A stretch of DNA of 64,000 nucleotides from positions 2,418,001 to 2,482,000 of the forward strand of contig NZ_CP028475.1 of assembly GCF_003047105.1 (NCBI RefSeq). Direction: 5' to 3'. Each line of letters begins with the position of its first letter. Positions within the stretch are counted from its first letter, which is position 1. The notes below the pieces were generated by a model. That model was not told where the DNA came from, ran no database searches, and saw only the letters and a program-made list of their open reading frames with translations. The DNA comes from Celeribacter baekdonensis (GTDB lineage: Bacteria > Pseudomonadota > Alphaproteobacteria > Rhodobacterales > Rhodobacteraceae). Positions 55,533-64,000 of the stretch are shown here, in pieces. Both the position numbers and the translations under genes were made by a program.

Positions 55533-56708
55533 TTACAGGCGCTCAATGGCAAGGGCGATGCCCTGTCCGCCACCGATGCACATCGTCGCCAAACCATAGC
55601 GGCCACCAATGCGCTCAAGCTCATACATCAGTTTCAACGTGAGGATCGCGCCCGTGGCCCCAATCGGGTGACCAAGCGCGATCGCCCCGCCATTGGGGTT
55701 CACCCGCGCGGGATCAAACCCCAACTCGGTGCTGACCGCGATCGCTTGCGAGGCAAAGGCTTCGTTCGATTCAACCACATCAAAATCACCCGCCGTCAGG
55801 CCGGTTTTCTGCATCAAATTGCGCACAGCCGGGATCGGGCCAACCCCCATCACCTCGGGGCGCACGCCAGCGTGGCCATAGCCGACGATGCGGAATGTCG
55901 GGGTCAGACCCGCCGCTTCGGCGGCATCACGACGCGCCAGAACAATCGCCCCTGCCCCATCATTGAGGCCCGAGGCATTGCCCGCCGTCACAGTCCCGTC
56001 TTTTTGGAACGCAGTGCGCAGACCGGCCAGCGCCTCAATGGAACTTGGCTTGGGGTGCTCATCGGTGTCAAACACGGTGACGCCCTTGCGAGTCTTGATC
56101 TCGAGCGGGGAGATTTGGCTGGCAAACCGCCCCTCGGCAATCGCCCGTGCGGCGCGGTTTTGACTTTCAAGCGCAAAGGCATCCTGTGCCTCACGGGTGA
56201 TACCGTGTTCCGCCGCAACATTTTCGGCAGTGACCCCCATATGCCCTGTGCCAAATGGACAGGTCAGCGCGCCGAGCATCATGTCGGTCGCACCTGTATC
56301 CCCCATCTTTTGGCCCCAACGGATCGCAGGGACAATATAGGGCGCGCGGCTCATACATTCCGCGCCACCGGCAAGACCAAACTCGGCATCGCCAAGCATC
56401 AGGGATTGCACCACGGACACGATGGCCTGAATGCCCGAACCACAGAGCCGGTTCACGTTCATCGCCGGGGTCTCAACCGCCATCCCGGCCTCAATCGCGG
56501 CGGCACGGCTGAGGTACATGTCCCGCGGCTCAGTGTTCAACACATGACCAAAGGCCACCGTGCCGATCTGATCCGGCGTCGTGCCCGAGCGCTCCAAAGC
56601 GGCCTTGGTCACATGGGTCGCAAGCGCAATCGGGGACATCCCTGAAAGAGCGCCGCCAAAGGTGCCAATCGCGGTCCGGGCCCCGCCTAAAATTACAATA
56701 TCCGTCAT
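55533..56708 (-). CDS. acetyl-CoA acyltransferase (thiolase)
   Basis: The 391-residue enzyme has the acyl-binding Cys89 (NRLCGSGIQAIV), the His in ALGHPIGATG and the second Cys in CIGGGQG near the C-terminus. Thiolases cleave 3-ketoacyl-CoA or condense acetyl-CoA. With an acyl-CoA dehydrogenase, ETF and hydroxyacyl-CoA dehydrogenase in the same block, a degradative role is more likely. No phaB or phaC gene is present. Confidence 0.94.
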   Translation of the reverse strand: MTDIVILGGARTAIGTFGGALSGMSPIALATHVTKAALERSGTTPDQIGTVAFGHVLNTEPRDMYLSRAAAIEAGMAVETPAMNVNRLCGSGIQAIVSVVQSLMLGDAEFGLAGGAECMSRAPYIVPAIRWGQKMGDTGATDMMLGALTCPFGTGHMGVTAENVAAEHGITREAQDAFALESQNRAARAIAEGRFASQISPLEIKTRKGVTVFDTDEHPKPSSIEALAGLRTAFQKDGTVTAGNASGLNDGAGAIVLARRDAAEAAGLTPTFRIVGYGHAGVRPEVMGVGPIPAVRNLMQKTGLTAGDFDVVESNEAFASQAIAVSTELGFDPARVNPNGGAIALGHPIGATGAILTLKLMYELERIGGRYGLATMCIGGGQGIALAIERL

Positions 56709-56728
56709 CTCTCAATCCTTATGTGAAA

Positions 56729-56756
56729 GGCCCCGCACCCTCGCTGCGACGGGGCC
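56729..56756 (-). terminator. hairpin after the acyl-CoA dehydrogenase gene
   Basis: GGCCCCG (56729-56735) pairs with CGGGGCC (56750-56756). Read on the minus strand it is followed by TTTCAC, a weak terminator tail. Confidence 0.5.
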
Positions 56757-56765
56757 AATATTCGA

Positions 56766-58568
56766 TCAGCTTGCCTGTGCCAACATGTCAGGCTCAAGCC
56801 CGATCACGCCCAGCGACCCATTGCGCATGGTGGTCAGCCGCGCCTGTGCCATTGGGAAAATATGATGAATGAAACATTCGGCCAAGGATATCCGATAGCG
56901 CCAAAACGCAGCGTCACCTTCGCCCGCCACAAGATGGCGGGACGCCGCCGCTGCACTGTCAATCAAACACCACGCCGAAAGGCTCATGCCGAACACATCC
57001 ATCACACTTTGCGCGGCGGCCAGCGGCAAAGCGGCATCCGTAACCTGAGCCGCAAGCAGCCATTCACAGGATTTTTCAATCAGATCAGCGGCTTCATGGG
57101 CGCTGCGACGCATCAGGTTGACGTCCAGCGCACCCTCGCCCTCACCAGAGAGAGCGTTCGCACTGGCGCGGATGTCGGATATGATTTCACTCACCGCAAG
57201 CCCTTGGTCTCGCAAAATTTTACGCCCAACAAGGTCCATCGCCTGAATGCCGGTCGTGCCTTCGTAAATCGTGGTGATCTTGGCATCGCGGTAAAACTGC
57301 GCCACGCCGGTTTCCTCGACATAGCCCATGCCGCCATGCACCTGCACCGCCTGAGAGGCCACGGTAACAGCCATTTCGGTCGACCAGGCTTTGACCACCG
57401 GGATGAGCAAATCCACCCGGCGTTGATGACGGGCACGGATGTCCGCGTCAGAGGCGCGTTCGGCCATATCAATGGACAAAGCGGCGCGCAGGGCCAGAAT
57501 CCGGGCACCTTCCGTTTGCGCTTTCATCACGCCCAGCATGCGTTTGACATCCGGGTGCTGGATGATCGGCGCAGGCGAGGTGCCATTTGTGATCGCGCCC
57601 TGTTTGCGTTCGGAGGCGTACGTTGCTGCGGTTTGAAACGCGTGTTCAGCGACGCCGATGCCCTGAAGCCCGACGTTCAGCCGCGCGTTGTTCATCATCG
57701 CGAACATATACTGCAAACCACGGTTCGGCTCACCAACCAAATAGCCGATCGCACCCTCATTGTCGCCATAGGCCATGGTACAGGTTGGGCTGGCGTGAAT
57801 GCCCAGTTTATGTTCGATCGACACACAACGCAGGTCATTGGCGACCCCCGGCTGACCCTCGGCATCCGGCAAGAATTTTGGCACCACGAACAGGGAAATG
57901 CCTTTGGTCCCTTCCGGCGCATCGGGCAGACGCGCCAAGACGAGGTGGACGATGTTGTCGACCATATCGTGCTCACCGTAGGTGATGAAAATCTTCTGAC
58001 CGCTGATCAGATAATGGTCGTCCTTAGGCACCGCTTTAGAACGCACCTGAGACAGATCGGACCCGGCCTGAGGTTCGGTCAGGTTCATTGTCCCCGCCCA
58101 TTCGCCCGACACCATCTTTTCAAGATAGATCGCCTGAAGCGCAGGATCGGCATAAGCGGCCAGTGCTTCGATGGCGCCTTGGGTCAGCAAAGGGCAGAGT
58201 TGGAACGAGATATTCGCGCCGTTGAACAGCTCTTGGATACAGGTGTTGACCAACACCGGAAGCCCCATACCACCGAACTCAGGTTCTGCGGCGGGGCTGT
58301 TCCACCCGGCCTCCACCAAGCTGGTGTAGGCCTCTTTCCACCCGCGTGGCATGGTGACCTTGCCATCTTTGAACCCAAGACCATCGACATCGCCCTGATG
58401 ATTCAAAGGCGCCAGAACGTCATTGGCGAATTTTCCGGCCTCAACCAAAATGGCTTCGATCGTTTCGGGCGTGAAATCCTCAAACCCGTCCAGTGCAGAA
58501 AGCCCGGACAGGTTACACAGATCTTCAAGGATAAAGTTAATTTCGCGCAAGGGGGCGTGATAGGTCAT
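56766..58568 (-). CDS. acyl-CoA dehydrogenase, DmdC-like
   Basis: The 600-residue length, the N-terminal extension ([18 protein letters not shown]) and an additional C-terminal helical domain mark the long acyl-CoA dehydrogenase type that includes methylmercaptopropionyl-CoA dehydrogenase DmdC. FAD-site segments are visible: [20 protein letters not shown] and [20 protein letters not shown], followed by [18 protein letters not shown]. It oxidises an acyl-CoA to the 2-enoyl-CoA and passes electrons to ETF, encoded immediately upstream. The acyl chain handled is not visible; many roseobacters carry several such paralogues. Confidence 0.92.
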   Translation of the reverse strand: MTYHAPLREINFILEDLCNLSGLSALDGFEDFTPETIEAILVEAGKFANDVLAPLNHQGDVDGLGFKDGKVTMPRGWKEAYTSLVEAGWNSPAAEPEFGGMGLPVLVNTCIQELFNGANISFQLCPLLTQGAIEALAAYADPALQAIYLEKMVSGEWAGTMNLTEPQAGSDLSQVRSKAVPKDDHYLISGQKIFITYGEHDMVDNIVHLVLARLPDAPEGTKGISLFVVPKFLPDAEGQPGVANDLRCVSIEHKLGIHASPTCTMAYGDNEGAIGYLVGEPNRGLQYMFAMMNNARLNVGLQGIGVAEHAFQTAATYASERKQGAITNGTSPAPIIQHPDVKRMLGVMKAQTEGARILALRAALSIDMAERASDADIRARHQRRVDLLIPVVKAWSTEMAVTVASQAVQVHGGMGYVEETGVAQFYRDAKITTIYEGTTGIQAMDLVGRKILRDQGLAVSEIISDIRASANALSGEGEGALDVNLMRRSAHEAADLIEKSCEWLLAAQVTDAALPLAAAQSVMDVFGMSLSAWCLIDSAAAASRHLVAGEGDAAFWRYRISLAECFIHHIFPMAQARLTTMRNGSLGVIGLEPDMLAQAS

Positions 58569-58580
58569 GGCTCAATCCTT

Positions 58581-59501
58581 TTAGAGCTTCCCGGTCAATT
58601 CCGGAACGGCTTGGAACAAATCTGCGACGAGGCCGAAGTCGGCGACCTGGAAGATGGGGGCCTCTTCGTCCTTGTTGATGGCGACGATGACTTTGGAGTC
58701 TTTCATGCCGGCGAGGTGCTGGATCGCGCCGGAGATGCCGACGGCGATGTAGAGCTCGGGGGCGACGACTTTTCCGGTTTGGCCGACTTGCCAATCGTTC
58801 GGGGCAAAGCCCGAGTCGACCGCCGCGCGCGAGGCCCCGACGGCGGCGCCGAGTTTGTCCGCGAGCGCCGAAATGATGGCAAAATCTTCTTCGGAGCCGA
58901 CGCCACGCCCGCCGGAAACGACGATTTTGGCGGAGGTCAATTCCGGGCGATCATTGACCGCGACCTTGTCCTCGACAAACTGTGACAGGCCCGCATCCTC
59001 CGCGCCAGAGATGTCCGACACCGCTGCTGCACCCGACAGGCCCGCCGCCTCAAACGTCGAGGTGCGGAAGGTGATTACCTTTTTTTCATCTTTCGAACGT
59101 ACCGTTTGAATTGCGTTCCCGGCATAGATCGGGCGCGTGAACGTATCGGCATCCACAACGGAGGTGACATCGGTCAAAATCATCACATCCAAAAGCGCTG
59201 CAACCCGCGGCAAGACGTTTTTGCCCGTGGTCGTGGCGGGCGCGGTGATATGCGTGTAATCCCCCGCCAAAGACACGATCAAAGCGGCCAGATTTTCGGC
59301 CAGGCCATTGGTATAAGCCGCGTCATCGGCGCGCAAAACCTTGGTCACGCCGTCAATTTTCGCGGCCTCATCGGCAGCCGTCGCAGGGCCACAGACCAAA
59401 ACCGTCACATCGCCAAGTTGGGCGGAGGCGCTCACCGCTTTGGCGGTGGCATCCATCGCAACTGCGCCAGAGGCGACTTCAGCAAGACACAAAACAGCCA
59501 T
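58581..59501 (-). CDS. etfA: electron transfer flavoprotein subunit alpha
   Basis: EtfA binds FAD and carries electrons from acyl-CoA dehydrogenases to ETF-ubiquinone oxidoreductase. The C-terminal FAD domain is evident in [33 protein letters not shown] and [18 protein letters not shown]. The length of 306 residues is normal. Its ATG overlaps the etfB stop by 1 nt, so the subunits are made together. Confidence 0.96.
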   Translation of the reverse strand: MAVLCLAEVASGAVAMDATAKAVSASAQLGDVTVLVCGPATAADEAAKIDGVTKVLRADDAAYTNGLAENLAALIVSLAGDYTHITAPATTTGKNVLPRVAALLDVMILTDVTSVVDADTFTRPIYAGNAIQTVRSKDEKKVITFRTSTFEAAGLSGAAAVSDISGAEDAGLSQFVEDKVAVNDRPELTSAKIVVSGGRGVGSEEDFAIISALADKLGAAVGASRAAVDSGFAPNDWQVGQTGKVVAPELYIAVGISGAIQHLAGMKDSKVIVAINKDEEAPIFQVADFGLVADLFQAVPELTGKL

Positions 59502-60253
59502 CAGACAAGCCCTCCTTCTTTGAGTTTCGCGACCAGTTCATCGACCGATCCGACCTTGATGCCAGCGTCGCGGCCTTTCGGCTCGTCGGTCGACACAACG
59601 GTCAAACGCGGCGCGGTGTCGACGCCGTAATCTGCGGATGTCTTTTCATCCAAAGGCTTTTTCTTCGCCTTCATGATGTTCGGAAGCGAGGCATAGCGCG
59701 GCTCATTGAGGCGCAAATCGGTGGTCACAATCGCCGGAAGCGCGACCGAAATGGTCTGCAACCCGCCGTCGACTTCGCGGGTCACAACCGCTTTGCCCGC
59801 TTCGATTTTGACCTCAGAGGCAAAGGTCGCCTGGCCCCATCCCAAAAGGGCGGCCAGCATCTGACCGGTTGCATTCATGTCATTGTCGATCGCCTGTTTG
59901 CCGAGAATGACCAGCTCAGGCGCCTCGTCTGCCACGATCTTGGCCAAAATTTTGGCCACGGCCAGCGGCTCAATCTCGACGCCCTGATCCTCAACCACAA
60001 GAAGGCCGCGATCCGCCCCCATGGCCAGCGCGTTGCGGATCGTATCGGTGGATTTCTTCTCGCCGATCGACACAATGACGATCTCGCTGGCCACGCCGGC
60101 CTCTTTCAGACGAATGGCCTCTTCAACCGCGATCTCATCGAACGGGTTCATCGACATCTTCACATTCGCAAGATCAACACCCGTGCCATCGGCCTTTACT
60201 TTGACCTTCACGTTGTAGTCGATCACGCGCTTGACTGGTACGAGTACCTTCAT
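59501..60253 (-). CDS. etfB: electron transfer flavoprotein subunit beta
   Basis: The protein of 250 residues starts [19 protein letters not shown] and has the AMP-binding and signature region [18 protein letters not shown], followed by [32 protein letters not shown]. It pairs with EtfA. The start at 60253 is set by the family N-terminus. It lies 16 bp after the hydroxyacyl-CoA dehydrogenase gene would end, in reverse order: the etfB, etfA, acyl-CoA dehydrogenase order follows transcription. Confidence 0.96.
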   Translation of the reverse strand: MKVLVPVKRVIDYNVKVKVKADGTGVDLANVKMSMNPFDEIAVEEAIRLKEAGVASEIVIVSIGEKKSTDTIRNALAMGADRGLLVVEDQGVEIEPLAVAKILAKIVADEAPELVILGKQAIDNDMNATGQMLAALLGWGQATFASEVKIEAGKAVVTREVDGGLQTISVALPAIVTTDLRLNEPRYASLPNIMKAKKKPLDEKTSADYGVDTAPRLTVVSTDEPKGRDAGIKVGSVDELVAKLKEGGLV

Positions 60254-60269
60254 TTTTACGCTCCTTGTG

Positions 60270-61151
60270 TTAGCGGGTCGGTGTGGGAGGCACCGTGCTA
60301 TAATCATAAAAACCGCGACCGGCTTTGCGGCCAGTCCACCCGGCCTCGACGTATTTCACCAACAGCGGGCATGGGCGATATTTGCTATCCGACAGACCGT
60401 GGTAGAGCACATTCATCACCGCCAGACAGGTATCGAGCCCGATGAAATCGCCAAGCTCAAGCGGGCCCATCGGGTGGTTGGCCCCGAGTTTCATCGCTTG
60501 GTCAATCGAAGAGACACAGCCGACACCTTCGAACAACGTGTAGACCGCCTCGTTGATCATCGGGACCAAGATACGGTTGACGATAAAGGCCGGGTAATCC
60601 TCGGCCACGGCGGCAGTTTTGCCGATCCGTCTGACGACCTCGTTGATGGTGTCAAAGGTCTCATTGCTGGTGGACAAGCCCCGGATCAATTCCACCAATT
60701 TCATCACCGGCACGGGATTCATGAAGTGAATGCCCATGAACCGATCTGGCCGATCGGTGGCCGAGGCGAGCCGGGTCACCGAAATCGACGAGGTGTTCGT
60801 CGTCAGAAACGTTTGCTCCTGCAAGTGCGGCATCAGACCTTCGAAGATGCGCAGTTTGAGGGCTTCGTTTTCTGTGGCGGCCTCAATCACCAGATCCGTA
60901 GCCCCCACCCGCGCCATGTCATGCGTGGTCGAAATCCGTGCAAGAGCCTGATCCCGGTCTTCGGCTGTGATCTTTTCGCGCTCGACCTGACGGTCCAGAT
61001 TGCGGCGGATCAACGCCATTGCCGCGCTCAACGCATCGGCACTGATGTCGCTCAGAACGACATCCATCCCGGCCTGCGCCATGACTTGGGCAATCCCGTT
61101 GCCCATCTGCCCGGCACCAATGACCCCTGTGGATCTGATCGTGGTTGTCAT
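60270..61151 (-). CDS. 3-hydroxyacyl-CoA dehydrogenase (3-hydroxybutyryl-CoA type)
   Basis: The NAD-binding loop GAGQMG is at residues 12-17, and the catalytic His142 is in [15 protein letters not shown]. The protein of 293 residues is a single-domain enzyme, unlike the fused FadB type, and resembles Hbd/PaaH. It oxidises L-3-hydroxyacyl-CoA. It lies just upstream of etfB on the same strand and downstream of the Liv-type transporter genes, so import and oxidation may serve one substrate. Confidence 0.94.
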   Translation of the reverse strand: MTTTIRSTGVIGAGQMGNGIAQVMAQAGMDVVLSDISADALSAAMALIRRNLDRQVEREKITAEDRDQALARISTTHDMARVGATDLVIEAATENEALKLRIFEGLMPHLQEQTFLTTNTSSISVTRLASATDRPDRFMGIHFMNPVPVMKLVELIRGLSTSNETFDTINEVVRRIGKTAAVAEDYPAFIVNRILVPMINEAVYTLFEGVGCVSSIDQAMKLGANHPMGPLELGDFIGLDTCLAVMNVLYHGLSDSKYRPCPLLVKYVEAGWTGRKAGRGFYDYSTVPPTPTR

Positions 61152-61165
61152 ATGAGGTATACCTT

Positions 61166-62092
61166 TCAGTTGAAGGACTTGCGCAGCACAGCCTGAAGCT
61201 CACCGACGATCCCTTTGCGGAACGCCAAGACGCAGATGATAAAGATCAACCCCATGATCACGGTGACCCACGCCCCAAGAGGCCCAGAGGACAGCGTATT
61301 TTGCAGCGTCACGATGAGGCCTGCACCAACGGCGGGGCCGAAGATCGTGCCCAACCCACCCAAGAGTGTCATCAACACAACCTCGCCTGACATGTGCCAG
61401 TGCGCGTCGGTCAAAGAGGCCAATTGGAACACCACCGACTTGGTCGCACCCGCAAGCCCGGCAATCGTAGCGGAAATCACAAAGGCCAAAAGTTTGTAAC
61501 GGTCGATGTTATAGCCAAGAGATGTGGCGCGGGGTTCATTGTCGCGGATCGCACGCAGCACTTGGCCGAAAGGCGAATGCACCGCGCGGGCAATCACGCC
61601 AAAGCCGATGAGGCAGACCCCCAGCACGAAATAGTACATCGCGCGGTCGTTGCTCAAATCAACGAGCCCCAAAAACGTGCCGCGCGGAATGCCTTGCAGG
61701 CCATTTTCACCGCCGGTGAAGCCGGAGCGGATAAAGACGAAATAGACCATCTGCGCCAAGGCCAAAGTGATCATCGCGAAATAGATGCCCTGACGGCAGA
61801 TCGCCAAGACGCCCACCAAAAGCCCAAGGACCATCGCCGCAGCGGTCCCGGTCAGAATGCCGAGTTCAGTCGGCAAGCCCCAAACTTTGATCGCGTGACC
61901 TGTGACATAGGCCGCGCCACCAAAAAAGGCCGCATGACCAAAGCTGAGCAGACCGCCATAGCCGAGGATCAGATTGAAGGCGCTGGCAAACAGCGCAAAG
62001 CACAGCACCTTCATCAACAGCACCGGATAAAACAGCAGCGGCGCGACCAGCAACAGGGTGAGAAGGAGTGCATAAGCCAAATATTTCTTCAT
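61166..62092 (-). CDS. branched-chain amino acid-type ABC permease (LivM)
   Basis: The protein of 308 residues has about ten membrane helices and the LivM hallmarks ASAFNLILGYGGLLSFGHAAFFG and SLGYNIDRYKLLAFVISATIAGLAG. The start at 62092 (MKKYLAYALLL) is chosen because the upstream 34 residues are hydrophilic and atypical. It pairs with LivH. Such importers take branched-chain amino acids, amides, urea or small organic acids. Confidence 0.94.
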   Translation of the reverse strand: MKKYLAYALLLTLLLVAPLLFYPVLLMKVLCFALFASAFNLILGYGGLLSFGHAAFFGGAAYVTGHAIKVWGLPTELGILTGTAAAMVLGLLVGVLAICRQGIYFAMITLALAQMVYFVFIRSGFTGGENGLQGIPRGTFLGLVDLSNDRAMYYFVLGVCLIGFGVIARAVHSPFGQVLRAIRDNEPRATSLGYNIDRYKLLAFVISATIAGLAGATKSVVFQLASLTDAHWHMSGEVVLMTLLGGLGTIFGPAVGAGLIVTLQNTLSSGPLGAWVTVIMGLIFIICVLAFRKGIVGELQAVLRKSFN

Positions 62093-62103
62093 GTTCCCAG
62101 CTT

Positions 62104-62994
62104 TCAGTTGGTGCGACCGAACAGTCCGGCAGGGCGCAGGACAAGCACGACGGCCATCACGATGAAAATGATTGTGGAGGACGCTTCGGGCCAAAACACT
62201 TTGGTCAGACCTTCGACCACGCCCATGGACAGGCCGGTGACGATGGCCCCCATAATGGACCCCATGCCGCCGATCACCACCACGGCAAAGACCACGATGA
62301 TCAGGTTCGATCCCATCAAGGGATTGACCTGTGTGATCGGAGCGGCCAGCACCCCGGCAAAGGCCGCCAAAGCAACGCCATAGCCATAGGCCAACGTGGT
62401 CAAAAGCGGCACGTTGACACCGAAAGCCTGCAACAGTTTCGGGTTTTCCGTACCTGCGCGCAGGTAGGCCCCGATTTTGGTGCGTTCAAACAAATACCAC
62501 GTAAAGGCACAGACCACCAAAGAGGCCACAACCACCCAAGCCCGGTAATAGGGCAGGAACATGAACCCAAGGTTCACCCCCCCATTGAGGGCTTTTGGGG
62601 CGGCGAAAGGTTGACCCGATGCGCCAAACATTTTGACGAAAAGGCCTTCGATCAACATTGCCAAGCCAAAGGTCAACAGCAAGCCATAGAGGTGATCTAC
62701 CCCGGCCAAGCGGCGCAGCAAAAATCGGTCAAGCACCACGCCGATAAACCCGACGATCAGCGGGGCGAGTATCAGCGCGCCCCAGTAGTCGATATGCAGG
62801 TATTTCCCAAGCAACCAAGCGGCAAAGGCCCCCAACATATAAAGCGCACCATGCGCAAAATTCACGATGTTCAGCAGCCCGAAAATCACCGCCAGACCCA
62901 AGGACAAAACGGCATAAAACGACCCGTTGATCAGGCCCAGCAACAGCTGGCCAAACAGGACTTGGGGCGCGATGCCCAGCAGGTCGGAAAACAT
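62104..62994 (-). CDS. branched-chain amino acid-type ABC permease (LivH)
   Basis: The protein of 296 residues is hydrophobic and has the LivH signature LINGSFYAVLSLGLAVIFGLLNIVNFAHGALYM and VIGGMGSIMGAIVTGLSMG near the C-terminus. It is 11 bp upstream of livM and follows the binding-protein gene. The ATPases LivG and LivF are not in the window and presumably lie beyond the right edge. Confidence 0.94.
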   Translation of the reverse strand: MFSDLLGIAPQVLFGQLLLGLINGSFYAVLSLGLAVIFGLLNIVNFAHGALYMLGAFAAWLLGKYLHIDYWGALILAPLIVGFIGVVLDRFLLRRLAGVDHLYGLLLTFGLAMLIEGLFVKMFGASGQPFAAPKALNGGVNLGFMFLPYYRAWVVVASLVVCAFTWYLFERTKIGAYLRAGTENPKLLQAFGVNVPLLTTLAYGYGVALAAFAGVLAAPITQVNPLMGSNLIIVVFAVVVIGGMGSIMGAIVTGLSMGVVEGLTKVFWPEASSTIIFIVMAVVLVLRPAGLFGRTN

Positions 62995-63023
62995 TGAGTG
63001 ATCCCATTTCTTTAATGCGTGAC

Positions 63024-63051
63024 CCCCGCCAGAGCCGTGACCCCGGCGGGG
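63024..63051 (-). terminator. hairpin between the binding-protein gene and livH
   Basis: CCCCGCC (63024-63030) pairs with GGCGGGG (63045-63051). There is no T run, so it may reduce readthrough or protect the more abundant binding-protein message, a common arrangement in ABC operons. Confidence 0.5.
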
Positions 63052-63071
63052 AAGTGGACCTTATCTTGGGC

Positions 63072-64000
63072 TTATTTTGTCGGGCAGGTGCTCTCGGACA
63101 GCGGCCCATAAGCCTCTTCGCCCGGAATGACGCGCACGATCTTCAAATAGTCCCACGGACCCGTAGATTCTTCGGGGGATTTGACCTCAGCGAGATACAT
63201 GTCATGCACCATCCGCCCATCGGAACGCAGCACACCGTTTTGGGCGAAAAAGTCGTTTACGGGCATCTCGCGCATTTTGGCCACAACCGTATCAGTGTCG
63301 TCCGAGCCGGTGGCTTCGATGGCTTTGAGGTAATGCGTGACCGACGAGTAGACCCCGGCCTGAACGCCCGTGGGCATCTTGCCCGTGCGCTCATAAAACC
63401 GCTGCGACCACGCGCGGGTTTCGTCGTTCAAATCCCAATAAAAGCTGGTGGTCATCAACAGACCCTGTGCCGTCTCAAGCCCAAGTGCGTGGACGTCTGA
63501 GAGGAACACCAAAAGCCCGGCAATTTTTTGGCCTGCGCTGACGATACCGAATTCATTGGCGGCTTTGATCGCGTTGATCGTGTCGCCACCGGCATTGGCA
63601 AGGCCAATGATCTTGGCGCCAGAGGCCTGTGCCTGAAGCACAAAGGACGAGAAATCGGAGGCCGGGAACGGGTGCTTGGACGCGCCCAAAACTTTGCCGC
63701 CGCCCGCTTCGACCACCGCGGTCACATCCCGTTGCAAGGATTCGCCAAAGGCGTAATCCGCGGTCAGAAAATACCAGCTATCGCCGCCTTCTTTGACAAT
63801 CGCGGAGCCTGTGCCAACCGCCAAAGCGCGGGTGTTATAGGTCCAATGCAGGCCGCTTGGGATGCAGGCGTCATTGGTCAGCGGCGACGAGGCCGCCCCA
63901 GACACCAAAGCAACTTTGTTCTGTTGTTTGGCCACTTCGAACACGGCCATAGCAACCGATGTGGTCACCAGTTCGGCAAAGGCGTCCACCTGTTGGGTGT
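63072..64000 (-). CDS. LivK-like ABC substrate-binding protein (partial, runs off the right edge)
   Basis: About 309 residues are visible without the N-terminus. The pattern is that of periplasmic type-I (Peripla_BP_6) binding proteins: VALVSGAASSPLTNDACIPSG, KEGGDSWYFLTADYAFGESLQRD, and QASGAKIIGLANAGGDTINAI. The C-terminal part contains the paired domains of branched-chain amino acid binding proteins. The missing N-terminus would hold the signal peptide. It is the first visible gene of the importer and sits upstream of livH. The ligand is unknown. Confidence 0.88.
   Translation of the reverse strand, partial: TQQVDAFAELVTTSVAMAVFEVAKQQNKVALVSGAASSPLTNDACIPSGLHWTYNTRALAVGTGSAIVKEGGDSWYFLTADYAFGESLQRDVTAVVEAGGGKVLGASKHPFPASDFSSFVLQAQASGAKIIGLANAGGDTINAIKAANEFGIVSAGQKIAGLLVFLSDVHALGLETAQGLLMTTSFYWDLNDETRAWSQRFYERTGKMPTGVQAGVYSSVTHYLKAIEATGSDDTDTVVAKMREMPVNDFFAQNGVLRSDGRMVHDMYLAEVKSPEESTGPWDYLKIVRVIPGEEAYGPLSESTCPTK

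Noticed and set aside
56862..58985. Long open frame of 707 codons on the plus strand
   Set aside because: It is antisense to the acyl-CoA dehydrogenase and etfA genes, rich in His, Arg and Gln, and has no recognisable domain; it arises from the GC-rich codon bias.
1..64000. CRISPR arrays, tRNA or rRNA genes, insertion sequences
   Set aside because: I found no regularly spaced repeats, no T-loop or anticodon patterns that close, and no transposase or terminal repeats.

Overview
The window reads as chromosomal DNA of an alphaproteobacterium, most probably a marine Rhodobacteraceae (Roseobacter-group) strain. This rests on the accD-folC pair, the membrane ferritin MbfA behind a consensus Irr (ICE) box, a DUF2794 protein, YjbF/YjbH envelope proteins, an MntR/MntH pair and a GC content I judge by eye to be near 60%. 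I see no rRNA or tRNA genes, no CRISPR array, no insertion sequence and no phage. Genes are densely packed, often with 1-4 nt overlaps, and most lie on the minus strand.

Layout. 0-8 kb is housekeeping: a CAAX-type membrane protease, accD, folC, a flavin monooxygenase, zapE, an MFS transporter with a frameshift, a HAD phosphatase and a YaiI protein. 8-15 kb holds the iron exporter mbfA, a TetR regulator coupled to an I78 protease-inhibitor lipoprotein, DUF2794, NlpC/P60 and M17 peptidases, beta-carbonic anhydrase and several small orphan proteins. 15-22 kb holds a MuiA/DUF4139 protein, asd, a KpsS-like capsule protein and an MFS transporter. 22-28.5 kb is an envelope polysaccharide block: yjbF, yjbH, a frameshifted CapD/FlaA1-type epimerase, a sugar transferase and an epimerase. 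28.5-35.8 kb holds a MacAB-type exporter, a GTPase-impaired EF-G paralogue, and a LysR gene divergent from a DODA dioxygenase gene. 35.8-42.6 kb is the transglutaminase / circularly permuted ATP-grasp / alpha-E / DUF2126 locus. 42.7-44.7 kb is mntH and mntR with an MntR operator between them.

The most unusual block is 45.2-55.0 kb: nine co-directional genes divergent from an Lrp/AsnC regulator. They encode a cytochrome P450, two glutamine-synthetase-like ligases, a complete polyamine-type ABC importer, a class-I glutamine amidotransferase and a [2Fe-2S] ferredoxin. I read it as an uptake and gamma-glutamylation/oxidation pathway for an unidentified amine. 55.0-64.0 kb is a beta-oxidation block (thioesterase, thiolase, DmdC-like acyl-CoA dehydrogenase, etfAB, 3-hydroxyacyl-CoA dehydrogenase) joined to a LivK/LivH/LivM-type importer that runs off the right edge.

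Three genes (MFS at 5.6 kb, CapD-like at 25-27 kb, DUF2126 at 39-42.6 kb) each carry a break that adding one base to a G/C homopolymer repairs. This suggests either homopolymer miscalls in the assembly or a shared mutational or slippage mechanism. A small SH3-like gene at 44.8 kb is, by contrast, a genuinely decayed pseudogene.
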